Of a stretch of 64,000 bases of DNA, positions 56,432 to 64,000 are shown piece after piece (position 1 is the stretch's first letter; every line of letters begins with the position of its first letter). A program made the translations under genes and the position numbers. Where the stretch lies: the NCBI RefSeq assembly GCF_000720135.1, contig NZ_JOIU01000018.1:62001-126000 (forward strand), given 5' to 3'. Origin of the DNA: Streptomyces sp. NRRL S-1022 (GTDB taxonomy: Bacteria; Actinomycetota; Actinomycetes; Streptomycetales; Streptomycetaceae). Under the pieces are notes generated by a model. That model ran no database searches. It had not been told where the DNA came from and was given only the letters and a program-made list of their open reading frames with translations.

Positions 56432-58222
56432 ATGAACGAGGGGAACCGTGTCCCGCCGGTGGACGGACCGGAGGGAGCGGCGGGGGCGGCACCGGTCGGC
56501 CCGGCCGCGGGCACCGGGGGGACCGTACCGGGGGACACCGGGGCCGACGGCGACTTCGAGCTGGCCAAGCCGGTGCCCGTCCCGTCCGCCGGCACCGACG
56601 AGCGTGACGCCGTGGCGGCCGACGCGGGCGAGGCCGCAGGGCCCGGGGAGACCGGCTGGGCGGCTCCCGCCGAGCGGCCCAGGCCGCTGCACGACCCCGA
56701 TCCGTACAGCACCCCGCCGTACGGCGAGCCCGGCCCCTGGGCCCCGGCGCCGCCGGTCCAGCACCCCGCGGCCACCCCGGCCCCCGGAACGGCCGTCCCC
56801 GCCCCCGCGGGCTCGCCGGCGCCCCAGCAGGCCTCCACCGGCCCCGTGCAGGCCTCCACCGGCCCCGTGCAGGCCTCCACCGGCCCCGTGCAGGCCTCCA
56901 CCGGCCCTGTGCAGGCCCCCACCGGCCCCGTGCCGGGCGTACCGGTGCCCGCGCCGGGAACCCCGCCGCCGGCCGGCCCCGCGCCGCACACCGCCGCCGG
57001 GCCCTGGGGCCGCTACGACCCCTGGGCGGCCGGTTCCGCCACGGAGCAGGCGCTCGCCCGGGGGCCGTTGCAGCAGACCGGCGCCGGAGTGCTCACCGAG
57101 CGGCAGGGCACCCGGCGCGCGAGGCGGTTCCTGTTCGTGTGGACCGTGGTCGTCGCCCTCCTCGCCGCGGGTGTCGGCGGAGCCGTCGGCGCCTACGTCG
57201 AGCGGGACGGCCTCGGCGGCGGGGTACGGCTGCCGCAGGCCGGGAGCGTGCCGGCCGGCCGGGCACCGGACAGCGTGGCCGGGATCGCCGCCCGCGCCCT
57301 GCCCAGCGTGGTGACGCTGCACGTCAGAGGGGCCGACGAGGCGGGCACCGGCACGGGCTTCGTGCTGGACACCGCCGGCCACATCCTCACCAACAACCAC
57401 GTGGTCGAGCCCGCCGGGACGGGCGGCGAGATATCCGTGACCTTCGGCAGCGGCGACACCGTCAAGGCCAAGGTCGTCGGCCGGGACAGCGGTTACGACC
57501 TCGCCGTCGTACAGGTCCACGGCGTCCGCGGCCTCACCCCGCTGCCCCTCGGGAACTCCGACGACGTCAAGGTCGGCGACCCCGTCGTCGCCATCGGCGC
57601 CCCCTTCGACCTCGCCAACACGGTCACCTCCGGCATCATCAGCGCCAAGGAGCGGCCCATCACGGCCGGCGGGGAGAAGAGCGACGGCAGCGACGTGTCG
57701 TACGTCGACGCCCTCCAGACCGACGCCCCGATCAACCCGGGCAACTCCGGCGGTCCGCTGCTCGACTCCCGGGCCCAGGTCATCGGCATCAACTCCGCCA
57801 TCCGCTCCGCCGGCAGCGGCACCGACTCCGACGGCGGCCAGGCCGGCTCCATCGGCCTCGGCTTCGCCATACCCGTCAACCAGGCCAAACGGGTCGCCGA
57901 GGAACTGATCAACGACGGCCGGGCCACCCATCCGGTGATCGGCGTCACCCTGGACATGGGCTACACCGGCGACGGCGCCCGGATCGACGACAAGAGCGCC
58001 GGTGGCGGCCCCGCCGTCCTCAGGGGCGGCCCCGGCGAGCGGGCGGGCCTGCGGGCGGGAGACGTCATCACCGAGGTCGGCGGGGAGCGCGTGCACACCG
58101 GCGAGGAGCTGATCGTCAAGATCCGCGCCCACCGGCCCGGCGACCGGCTGCGGCTCACGGTGGGACACGACGGCATCGAACGGAAGGTGTCACTGGTACT
58201 GGGCGCGTCGGAGCAGAACTGA
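56432..58222 (+). CDS. htrA: HtrA/DegP-type membrane serine protease with PDZ domain
   Basis: 596 aa. About 230 cytoplasmic residues rich in Pro/Ala/Thr, including five copies of the heptapeptide QASTGPV, then one helix (FLFVWTVVVALLAAGVGGAV, about 233-252). The trypsin-like domain shows the triad: His in ILTNNHVVEP, Asp in SGYDLAVVQV, Ser in NPGNSGGPLLD. The PDZ domain is at the C-terminus (GLRAGDVITEVGGERVHTGE). In M. tuberculosis the HtrA of this locus belongs to the SigE stress system. ATG at 56432 with GGGGAG 5 nt upstream; an upstream GTG (56348) is possible. Confidence 0.92.
   Translation: MNEGNRVPPVDGPEGAAGAAPVGPAAGTGGTVPGDTGADGDFELAKPVPVPSAGTDERDAVAADAGEAAGPGETGWAAPAERPRPLHDPDPYSTPPYGEPGPWAPAPPVQHPAATPAPGTAVPAPAGSPAPQQASTGPVQASTGPVQASTGPVQASTGPVQAPTGPVPGVPVPAPGTPPPAGPAPHTAAGPWGRYDPWAAGSATEQALARGPLQQTGAGVLTERQGTRRARRFLFVWTVVVALLAAGVGGAVGAYVERDGLGGGVRLPQAGSVPAGRAPDSVAGIAARALPSVVTLHVRGADEAGTGTGFVLDTAGHILTNNHVVEPAGTGGEISVTFGSGDTVKAKVVGRDSGYDLAVVQVHGVRGLTPLPLGNSDDVKVGDPVVAIGAPFDLANTVTSGIISAKERPITAGGEKSDGSDVSYVDALQTDAPINPGNSGGPLLDSRAQVIGINSAIRSAGSGTDSDGGQAGSIGLGFAIPVNQAKRVAEELINDGRATHPVIGVTLDMGYTGDGARIDDKSAGGGPAVLRGGPGERAGLRAGDVITEVGGERVHTGEELIVKIRAHRPGDRLRLTVGHDGIERKVSLVLGASEQN
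56828..56932 (+). repeat. Five tandem 21-bp repeats in htrA
   Basis: Five units of CAGGCCTCCACCGGCCCCGTG-like sequence, the first three identical, the fourth with one change and the fifth with one. They encode QASTGPV (last one QAPTGPV) in the cytoplasmic linker. In-frame unit changes would only shorten or lengthen the linker. Confidence 0.9.
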
Positions 58223-58306
58223 CACAAGTCTCACCTTGGGACGGTACCGGTCGGACGGGAACGCCGGGTACCGTTGAGCGACCGAGGACATCGCAAGGAG
58301 CGTCAG

Positions 58307-58756
58307 GTGTTCAATGACATAGGACCACTGGAGCTGGTGACCATCATCGTGCTCGCCGTGCTCGTCTTCGGTCCGGACAAGCTCCCGAAGGTGATCCAGG
58401 ACGTGATGCGCACGATCCGGAAGATCCGCGAGTTCTCGGAGAGCGCGAAGCAGGACATCCGCAGCGAACTGGGCCCGGAGTTCAAGGACTTCGAGTTCGA
58501 GGACCTCAACCCCAAGACGTTCCTCCGCAAGCAGCTGGACAACGAGGACCTGGGGCTGACGGAGATCCGCAACGGATTCGACCTGAAGAAGGAGATGGCC
58601 GAGGTCACCGACGCGGTCCACAGCCGCGACGCCGCCGGGTCCGCCCCCTCCTCCTCGTCCTCCTCGGGTGCCTCCGGTGGCCGTGTCGACATGACCAAGA
58701 AGCCCGAGGCCCCGGGCGACGACGACCGCCCGCCCTTCGACGCGGACGCCACGTAA
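58307..58756 (+). CDS. tatB: Sec-independent protein translocase subunit TatB
   Basis: 149 aa. Starts VFNDIGPLELVTIIVLAVLV: one N-terminal helix with the GP hinge (FGPDKLPKV), then an amphipathic helix and an acidic Ser-rich tail. The GTG at 58307 is chosen because AAGGAG lies 7 nt upstream and VFNDIGPLE is the family N-terminus; the frame is open 11 codons further. At Rv1224 in M. tuberculosis tatB also follows htrA. Confidence 0.93.
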   Translation: MFNDIGPLELVTIIVLAVLVFGPDKLPKVIQDVMRTIRKIREFSESAKQDIRSELGPEFKDFEFEDLNPKTFLRKQLDNEDLGLTEIRNGFDLKKEMAEVTDAVHSRDAAGSAPSSSSSSGASGGRVDMTKKPEAPGDDDRPPFDADAT

Positions 58757-58843
58757 GTCCTCTCCGCAGCGCCTTTCGCCGACACGCGCACGCGGGCGTA
58801 CGCCGTGCACGTGACGCGTCTCATAACGCAGGCCCGGCGCACA

Positions 58844-58859
58844 CGGCCTGAACAGGCCG
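58844..58859. promoter_or_regulatory. Palindrome CGGCCTG-AA-CAGGCCG
   Basis: 7-bp arms around AA, about 90 bp after tatB and 145 bp before the next gene. TATGCT at 58912-58917 could be the -10 of that gene. It may be a terminator or an operator; undecided. Confidence 0.4.
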
Positions 58860-59003
58860 TTCGTGCGACCCACGCATCAGGCGCCTGCCCTGCCGCTCTC
58901 AGCGGTGTGGATATGCTGCCGAGTTGTTGTGCGGACCGGACGCGTACGCCCGAAGGGGGGCGGGCCACCCCGGTCCGACGAGAGCGAGGAGGCGTCCGGG
59001 CAG

Positions 59004-59669
59004 ATGGAGACGACGAGTCGGGTGGGCGCGCAGACGCCGGCCGCGGAGGGCGGACAGCAACTCGCCTCCGCCCGGCGTACGGTCGACGGTTACCTGCGGG
59101 CGCCCTTCCCGTGGTACGGCCTCGACGAGGCGTTCACGGGGCCGCGCTGGCTGATGCAGGTCGGCACCGCGGCCGACGGCGCCGTCGAACACGGTTCGAT
59201 CGGGCACGGGGACGAGCCCTCGGTCCGCGGCGAGACCGGCTCGGCCGGTGAACCCCGGGAGAAGTTCGCGGTCGTGGTGACCGTCGCCGCGCAGCCGTCC
59301 CGGCGCAGCGCCGACGGCACGGGCCTGCTGGAGGCGACCTCGGTGTCCTCGGCGGCCTGGCTGGCCGGCGTGGGGCTGCTGTCGTTCACCTGGCCCGGCC
59401 AGATGGACCACAGCCTGCGCGACGACTGGCTGGACCAGCAGACCGAGACGGCATGGGCACTGGCCGACGACCTGGAGGGGCCGGAGTGGTCCAGGCTGTC
59501 CCTCCCGGTGGACGGAGTGGCGGCCTCCTTCCACTACCGTGAATCCGAGTTCGGCTGGGTCCTGGCCGGCACCACGGAGGCGGGCGTCCACCTGGGGGCC
59601 TACGGCCGGGGGATGAGCGCGTACGGCCTCGGCTTCGCCGCGGTGAAGGACATCACCGCGTACGCCTAG
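59004..59669 (+). CDS. Hypothetical cytosolic protein
   Basis: 221 aa from the ATG at 59004; GAGGAGG lies about 12 nt upstream. No signal peptide or membrane helix. Contains a Gly/Trp-rich core (RAPFPWYGLDEAFTGPRWLM) and EFGWVLAGTTEAGVHLGAYG near the end. No family recognised. Codon bias is that of a genuine gene. A hairpin of CCGCCGGG and CCCGGCGG (59672-59711) separates it from the convergent gene. Confidence 0.75.
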   Translation: METTSRVGAQTPAAEGGQQLASARRTVDGYLRAPFPWYGLDEAFTGPRWLMQVGTAADGAVEHGSIGHGDEPSVRGETGSAGEPREKFAVVVTVAAQPSRRSADGTGLLEATSVSSAAWLAGVGLLSFTWPGQMDHSLRDDWLDQQTETAWALADDLEGPEWSRLSLPVDGVAASFHYRESEFGWVLAGTTEAGVHLGAYGRGMSAYGLGFAAVKDITAYA

Positions 59670-59717
59670 CGCCGCCGGGTCTGCCGGGCACGGCCGCGGC
59701 CCGCCCGGCGGACCCCG

Positions 59718-62252
59718 CTAGCCGATCAGGTGTTGCCACAGCAGCGTGGCCGCGGCCATCTGGCCGAGGAGCCAGGCGATGTGCCCGGCCGCGCCCTGCA
59801 GCCGGTAGATGGACACCACCAGTGCGAAACGACTGCGCGCGTACTGCTGGTCCTCGGCGAACGTCGCCGTGTCCAGGGCGATGCTGGTGGCCGTCAGGAT
59901 GACGGCCATGAACAGGGAGTAGAGCAGCAGGTACAAGAAGACCCCGCCAGTGAAGGCGTTGAGCAGGACGGCGAGACAGGCGGGCACGGCATAGGCGAGG
60001 ACCAGGCTCCACGCCCGGACCGGGCTGGGACGGCCGGGGAGCAGGCGCCATAGCGCGCCCAGCACGAATCCGGCAGCGGCCCAGGCCGCCTGATAGGCGA
60101 TGAACTTCGCGACGACCTCCGGGACGGCGGTGGGCTCGTGGGAGAGCCGCATCCACTCCCACGCCGACCGCAGCTGCAGCAGGAGCAGCCCCACGCTGGC
60201 CGGGACGCCGAACCAGAAGGCCACGCGCGCGGCGCGTACCGCGTTGTCCCACCAGTGGCCTTCCGGGCCCCAGGCCAGGGCGATGTCCACGACGTTCACC
60301 TGGCCGGGGGGTGGCTTGCGAGTGTCGCACCCGGTCAGCAGCCAGCGCCGCATGTCGCGCTGGCCAGCCTCCACCTGCTCCGACGTCATGCTCGCGTGCG
60401 CTCCCTTGTCGAGCACGCGCGCTTCGTGTTCGAGCCAGCGGAACTCATGGGCCCGGTGCATCAGCTCCTGGCGCCACGCCTGGCTCTTCAGCCTGTCCAG
60501 GCAGAAGGCCTCGCCCATGCGGTTCAGTACCGACCACCGTCGTCCCGCCCAGAGGACCCCGAACAGTGAGCCGATGTTCAGCAGCAGCCAGACCGGGTAC
60601 TGAGCGGCGTTCCCGGCGAACGAGGCGCCCAGCAGGCCCGCGGTGAAGGCGAAGACCGCGGCGGTGAGCAGCGCGTCGGGTCCTTCCGGCCCCAGCGCGG
60701 ACCTCTCGCCCCTCTCGTCGGCCCGCTGCCGCGTCCTGGTGCGGTAGCGCAGGAGGGCCAGCAGCGCGACCCCCGTCAGGACCCAGGTGTACGTGAAGAC
60801 GAACGTCACGTAGCTGAACGAGAGCTGCGAGAGGTACTTGCTGACGTAGGCGCCGTGCCCCGTACCGGCGTTCCGGCCGACGAGCCAGGAAGACCTCTCC
60901 CATTGGTTCCCGTTCGCCCAGCACAGGCAGCCGAGCAGGCCGCCCGCGACCGCTGCGAGCAGGAGGGAGACCAGGGTCACGCAGAGGACCGGAGCCCTGT
61001 TCCACCGCCTCGTCCAGGAGGCGGGGGCCATCTGTCCCTCGCGGGCGAAGCGCCACGCCCAGGCGGTCATGGCCGCCAGCCACAGCCACACGGCCGCCAG
61101 GCCCATCAGCACGTAGCCGACCTTGGCGGAGACGCTCGGTTCCGCCTTCGTGACCAGGTGCGGCGGGAGGTAGAACAGCTGGGGCGCCACGATCACCAGC
61201 AACCCGACCGCCGCCACGGAAACGGCCGCGGCCCGCACGGCGCGGGCCTGGACGGGCGTGCCACCGATCCAGGGACGGGCGACGAGGGTCAGTGCCAGGC
61301 CGGCCGAGATGCACAGGAAGGCACTCCACGGCGGACTGACCTGGCGAGAGCTGAGCACGATGAGCATTACGGCGACCGACCCGCTGAGCAGGGCCCACTG
61401 CAGGACGGCCTGGACGGCGCTGTCCCTGTGGCCGTCGTGCGCGGATGAAGGGAGCCGCTGCCGCCCGCGGTACGCGGCCAGGGCGATCACGAACGAACCG
61501 CACACCCACCAGGCCCCGATGCCGAACTTGCTCCAGATCGATCGGTCATAGGTCAGAACCCACCAGCGCTGCCACGGAAGACCGAAGTCGAAGGTGATCT
61601 TTGCGAGCGGGACCTCTTCCCACGTCCACTTACCGTTCTCGGGCGAGGCGGAGTTCTGCGTGTCATCGAATGTCAGGCCTCCCATCACGGCCGCGACGGT
61701 CCAGTGGGAATTCTGCAGCGTCGTCGGCTTCAGGGAAGCCGTCCACGTGCTCCTGTTTTTCGATGTGATCACCCAGGGGCCAAGCCTGACTCGGCCGTAA
61801 TCCGTAATCCGCGCGAAAGAGTCGTACTCCACCCGGACGTCTCCGCCCCGGTCCGTCACCTGCGGGTCTTCGCTCCGCCACTCCGTCGTGCGGAGCGCCT
61901 TGTCCTGCCCGCGCAGCAGGCAGCGCATCGCGTGCAGGTATTGCGGGGAGTGCTTGTCGAGAAGCAGTTGTTCCGTCAGTGGCCACTCGGTCCGAGGGAT
62001 GTCGATCGTCATGTCGGAGTAGATGCTCACGCTACTCTCCACATGCTGGTCGAATCGAATCACGGCGTGCACGTGACTGCTTTCGAGCTGCTTTTCCCAG
62101 CATTTGCTGTTATCGTTCTGCCCGGCTTGTGAAGGGGAGCACCCCCACCACATCACGGCCGCGACAATCAAGGGCAGAAGCTGCCACCACCGGATCCCCT
62201 TCAACGCCCGCCACCTCCTTCCGGAGGAATTTATCGACGTCGCGCGTGTCAT
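59718..62252 (-). CDS. Large multi-spanning membrane protein (DUF6185-like?)
   Basis: 844 aa from the ATG at 62252. Helix 1 (WWQLLPLIVAAVMWWGC), an external domain of about 190 residues with Trp-rich motifs (DYGRVRLGPWVITSKNRST), then about 13 more helices and a cytoplasmic loop near residue 560. GC content and codon bias are below those of the neighbours, especially at the 5' end. A resemblance to DUF6185 of Streptomyces is from memory only. The GTG at 62288 is an alternative start. A CTTCCG-N6-CGGAAG hairpin lies just before the ATG. Function unknown; divergent from the 133-aa gene at 62380. Confidence 0.75.
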   Translation of the reverse strand: MTRATSINSSGRRWRALKGIRWWQLLPLIVAAVMWWGCSPSQAGQNDNSKCWEKQLESSHVHAVIRFDQHVESSVSIYSDMTIDIPRTEWPLTEQLLLDKHSPQYLHAMRCLLRGQDKALRTTEWRSEDPQVTDRGGDVRVEYDSFARITDYGRVRLGPWVITSKNRSTWTASLKPTTLQNSHWTVAAVMGGLTFDDTQNSASPENGKWTWEEVPLAKITFDFGLPWQRWWVLTYDRSIWSKFGIGAWWVCGSFVIALAAYRGRQRLPSSAHDGHRDSAVQAVLQWALLSGSVAVMLIVLSSRQVSPPWSAFLCISAGLALTLVARPWIGGTPVQARAVRAAAVSVAAVGLLVIVAPQLFYLPPHLVTKAEPSVSAKVGYVLMGLAAVWLWLAAMTAWAWRFAREGQMAPASWTRRWNRAPVLCVTLVSLLLAAVAGGLLGCLCWANGNQWERSSWLVGRNAGTGHGAYVSKYLSQLSFSYVTFVFTYTWVLTGVALLALLRYRTRTRQRADERGERSALGPEGPDALLTAAVFAFTAGLLGASFAGNAAQYPVWLLLNIGSLFGVLWAGRRWSVLNRMGEAFCLDRLKSQAWRQELMHRAHEFRWLEHEARVLDKGAHASMTSEQVEAGQRDMRRWLLTGCDTRKPPPGQVNVVDIALAWGPEGHWWDNAVRAARVAFWFGVPASVGLLLLQLRSAWEWMRLSHEPTAVPEVVAKFIAYQAAWAAAGFVLGALWRLLPGRPSPVRAWSLVLAYAVPACLAVLLNAFTGGVFLYLLLYSLFMAVILTATSIALDTATFAEDQQYARSRFALVVSIYRLQGAAGHIAWLLGQMAAATLLWQHLIG

Positions 62253-62253
62253 G

Positions 62254-62271
62254 CTTCCGGACACGCGGAAG
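62254..62271. promoter_or_regulatory. Hairpin CTTCCG-N6-CGGAAG directly before start 62252
   Basis: In the leftward mRNA the stem ends one nt before the AUG and includes the only GGAAG. Could mask the ribosome site, or be an operator in DNA. Confidence 0.4.
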
Positions 62272-62312
62272 GGACTCCGGAAGGCCACCCCATCGGCCCG
62301 GCGTCCGTGGAA

Positions 62313-62341
62313 TTGCGGGAAAATAATCGGTGGCTGATAAT
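62313..62341 (+). promoter_or_regulatory. Promoter TTGCGG-N17-GATAAT
   Basis: -35 TTGCGG (62313-62318) and -10 GATAAT (62336-62341), ideal 17-bp spacing, reading toward the gene at 62380. Transcription would start near 62348. Confidence 0.6.
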
Positions 62342-62354
62342 GGAATCCGATGTA

Positions 62355-62372
62355 CCGTCAACAATCTGACGG
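62355..62372 (+). promoter_or_regulatory. Leader hairpin CCGTCA-ACAATC-TGACGG overlapping ribosome site
   Basis: Perfect 6-bp stem, 6-nt loop; its last two bases are the start of GGAGGGG, the ribosome site of the gene at 62380. It forms within the first 25 nt of the predicted mRNA. Confidence 0.5.
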
Positions 62373-62379
62373 AGGGGCC

Positions 62380-62781
62380 ATGACCGACATAAACGTTTCC
62401 GCTCCACGCACCCCGCTTCCCCGCTTCGAGGAAGCCGAGGGGCTCGGCCCCGGGGACGCGGAATTCGTCCGGGACGTGGTGGCGGTGCTCGCCAAGCACG
62501 GCAACCTGGACCGCTTCGGCCTGTGCCTGCTGCACGACCACTTCCCGCTCGCCGCGGACGAGGTCCTCGTGGAGACGAACGACCCCGCGGCCCGCACGCT
62601 CCACGTCCAGGTGGAGAAGGCGGACAGGACCCGGCACACCCGGGCGTCGCAGTGGCGGTTCGTGCCGCACGCGGAGCGTGAGTCCGGCGCCGGATCCGGC
62701 GGAGGCGGGTACCAGGAGATCCTGCTGTGCACCAAGCTCGACCTCTGCCCGGGGCACGCGGAGGAGCGCGAGGACGGTTGA
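62380..62781 (+). CDS. Hypothetical protein, 133 aa
   Basis: 133 aa, MTDINVSAPRTPLPRFEEAE onward; GGAGGGG before the ATG. Contains GLCLLHDHFPLAADEVLVET and a Gly-rich segment (ESGAGSGGGGYQEILLC), and two or three Cys near the end (LLCTKLDLCPGH) that could bind a metal. No signal peptide. Function unknown. Divergent from the large membrane protein and convergent with mrp. Confidence 0.75.
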   Translation: MTDINVSAPRTPLPRFEEAEGLGPGDAEFVRDVVAVLAKHGNLDRFGLCLLHDHFPLAADEVLVETNDPAARTLHVQVEKADRTRHTRASQWRFVPHAERESGAGSGGGGYQEILLCTKLDLCPGHAEEREDG

Positions 62782-62794
62782 GCGCGTGACCGGG

Positions 62795-62841
62795 TACGGC
62801 GAAGGGGCGCCGTCGGGAAGAACGGGCGCCCCTGTGCCGTA
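62795..62841. terminator. Two-part hairpin between the 133-aa gene and mrp
   Basis: TACGGC and GGGGCGCC (62795-62811) pair with GGCGCCCC and GCCGTA (62825-62841), with a small internal loop GAA/TGT. Between convergent stops at 62781 and 62861. Confidence 0.8.
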
Positions 62842-62860
62842 GCCGCTCAGACAGGCCGGC

Positions 62861-63994
62861 TCAGAACTTGTTCTTCGGGGTGATCCCCAGCGACAGGCCC
62901 GACAGGCCCCGCTGGCGGCCGCCCAGCTTGCCGGCGATCGAGCGCAGGGCCGAGCCCGCCGGGGAGTCGGGGTCGGTCAGGACCACCGGCTTGCCCTCGT
63001 CGCCGCCCTCGCGCAGGCGGACGTCGATCGGGATGTTGCCGAGGACCGGGACGGTCGTACCGGTCGTGCGGGTCAGGCCGTCGGCGACCAGCTGGCCGCC
63101 GCCCGTGCCGAAGACGTCGACCATCTCGCCGCAGTGCGGGCAGGGCAGGCCGGACATGTTCTCGACCACGCCGACGATCTTCTGGTGGGTCTGCACGGCG
63201 ATCGAGCCCGCGCGCTCGGCCACCTCGGCCGCCGCCTGCTGCGGGGTCGTCACGACCAGGATCTCGGCGTTCGGGACCAGCTGGGCCACGGAGATCGCGA
63301 TGTCGCCGGTGCCGGGCGGCAGGTCCAGCAGCAGGACGTCCAGGTCGCCCCAGTAGACGTCCGCGAGGAACTGCTGGAGGGCGCGGTGCAGCATCGGGCC
63401 ACGCCAGACGACCGGGGCGTTGCCCGGGGTGAACATGCCGATGGAGATGACCTTCACGCCGTTCGCGGACGGCGGCATGATCATGTTCTCGACCTGGGTG
63501 GGCCGGCCGTCGGCGCCCAGCATGCGCGGCACGCTGTGGCCGTAGATGTCGGCGTCCACGACACCGACCTTCAGGCCGTCGGCGGCCATGGCCGCGGCCA
63601 GGTTCACCGTCACCGAGGACTTGCCGACGCCGCCCTTGCCGGACGCGACCGCGTAGACCCGGGTGAGGTTGCCGGGCCTGGCGAAGGGGACCTCGCGCTC
63701 GGCCTGGCCGCCGCGCAGGGCCGCCGCCAGCTCCTTGCGCTGCTCGTCGCTCATCACGTCCAGGGTGACGTCGACGCGGGTGACGCCCTCGACCCGGGAG
63801 ACCGCCTCGGTGACGCGCTGCGTGATGGTGTCGCGCATCGGGCAGCCGGACACCGTCAGGTACACGGTGACCGCGACCGCTCCGTCCGCGCCGATCTCCA
63901 CCGATTTGACCATCCCGAGTTCGGTGATCGGGCGGTTGATCTCGGGGTCGTTCACCGTCGCCAGTGCCTCGCGCACCGCGTCTTCCGTAGCCAT
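62861..63994 (-). CDS. mrp: Mrp/ApbC iron-sulfur cluster carrier P-loop ATPase
   Basis: 377 aa. N-terminal MIP18/DUF59-like domain (residues 1-90, GCPMRDTITQRV), then a deviant Walker A AVASGKGGVGKSSVTVNLAA, DADIYGHSVPRMLG, LPPGTGDIAISVAQL and a CPHCGE cluster-binding motif (SGLPCPHCGEMVDVFG). Carries Fe-S clusters to apoproteins in the cytosol; sdhB and fdxA in this window are possible clients. ATG at 63994 right at the window end. Position matches Rv1229c after tatB. Confidence 0.95.
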   Translation of the reverse strand: MATEDAVREALATVNDPEINRPITELGMVKSVEIGADGAVAVTVYLTVSGCPMRDTITQRVTEAVSRVEGVTRVDVTLDVMSDEQRKELAAALRGGQAEREVPFARPGNLTRVYAVASGKGGVGKSSVTVNLAAAMAADGLKVGVVDADIYGHSVPRMLGADGRPTQVENMIMPPSANGVKVISIGMFTPGNAPVVWRGPMLHRALQQFLADVYWGDLDVLLLDLPPGTGDIAISVAQLVPNAEILVVTTPQQAAAEVAERAGSIAVQTHQKIVGVVENMSGLPCPHCGEMVDVFGTGGGQLVADGLTRTTGTTVPVLGNIPIDVRLREGGDEGKPVVLTDPDSPAGSALRSIAGKLGGRQRGLSGLSLGITPKNKF

Positions 63995-64000
63995 AAGGAC

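Noticed and set aside
56828..56932. Tandem repeats as a CRISPR array
   Set aside because: No spacers between units; in-frame coding repeat; no cas genes.
62288..62290. GTG at 62288 as start of the large membrane protein
   Set aside because: Adds 12 residues that contain the CTTCCG hairpin and no better ribosome site; not excluded.

Overview
The window is a high-GC actinobacterial chromosome segment, almost certainly Streptomyces. Evidence: very strong G/C bias at third codon positions, GTG/TTG starts, a bldK-type peptide importer, mycothiol synthesis (mshB), and a gene order shared with the Mycobacterium tuberculosis stretch Rv1165 (typA) to Rv1229c (mrp). I identify 56 genes. I saw no rRNA, tRNA, insertion sequence, prophage, integrase or CRISPR array.

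Layout. 1-4.2 kb: the 3' part of a GAF/SpoIIE-phosphatase/ATPase regulator, a helical membrane protein and a secreted TIM-barrel-like protein. 4.2-8.1 kb: a leftward sdh operon (small helical protein, sdhC, sdhA, sdhB). 8.4-12.7 kb: an LpqW-like lipoprotein with a His/Asp-rich insert, and typA/bipA. 13.2-32.5 kb: three complete five-gene oligopeptide ABC importers. The first (bldKA-E order) and third run rightward and the middle one is inverted; a methyltransferase lies between the first two. The OppF-type ATPase genes of the first two form an inverted repeat with a 203-bp core that is about 98% identical. 32.6-36.4 kb: an S9 peptidase, a small membrane protein, mshB and its coupled membrane gene. 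36.6-42.6 kb: a Gly/Pro-rich envelope protein, then a translationally coupled ABC-2 transporter and DesK/DesR-like two-component system. 42.6-53.5 kb: SirB1-like and GNAT genes, a 7Fe ferredoxin, dapC, secreted and lysozyme-like proteins, dapE, a LOG-family protein, folP2-type gene, DivIVA-like protein, tag, an enoyl-CoA hydratase and a DUF3117 protein. 53.6-58.8 kb: the envelope-stress block in mycobacterial order: O-methyltransferase (divergent, apparently starting with ATT), ECF sigma factor, zinc anti-sigma factor, HtrA protease, TatB. 59-64 kb: an unknown gene, a divergent pair with lower GC (a roughly 14-TM protein and a 133-aa protein), and mrp.

How it fits together. Much of the window concerns the cell surface: peptide uptake and developmental signalling (BldK), lysine/peptidoglycan precursors (dapC, dapE), envelope stress (sigma factor, anti-sigma, HtrA), Tat export, and redox (mycothiol, ferredoxin, Sdh, Mrp). 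Several genes carry a TANNNT hexamer 6-7 nt before the start codon, the pattern expected of leaderless mRNAs. Several candidate operators are visible as palindromes. The least explained parts are the low-GC divergent pair near 62.3 kb, the His-rich insert in the LpqW-like protein with its 19-bp promoter repeats, and the inverted ATPase repeat. All function calls were made by reading motifs; no database search was run.
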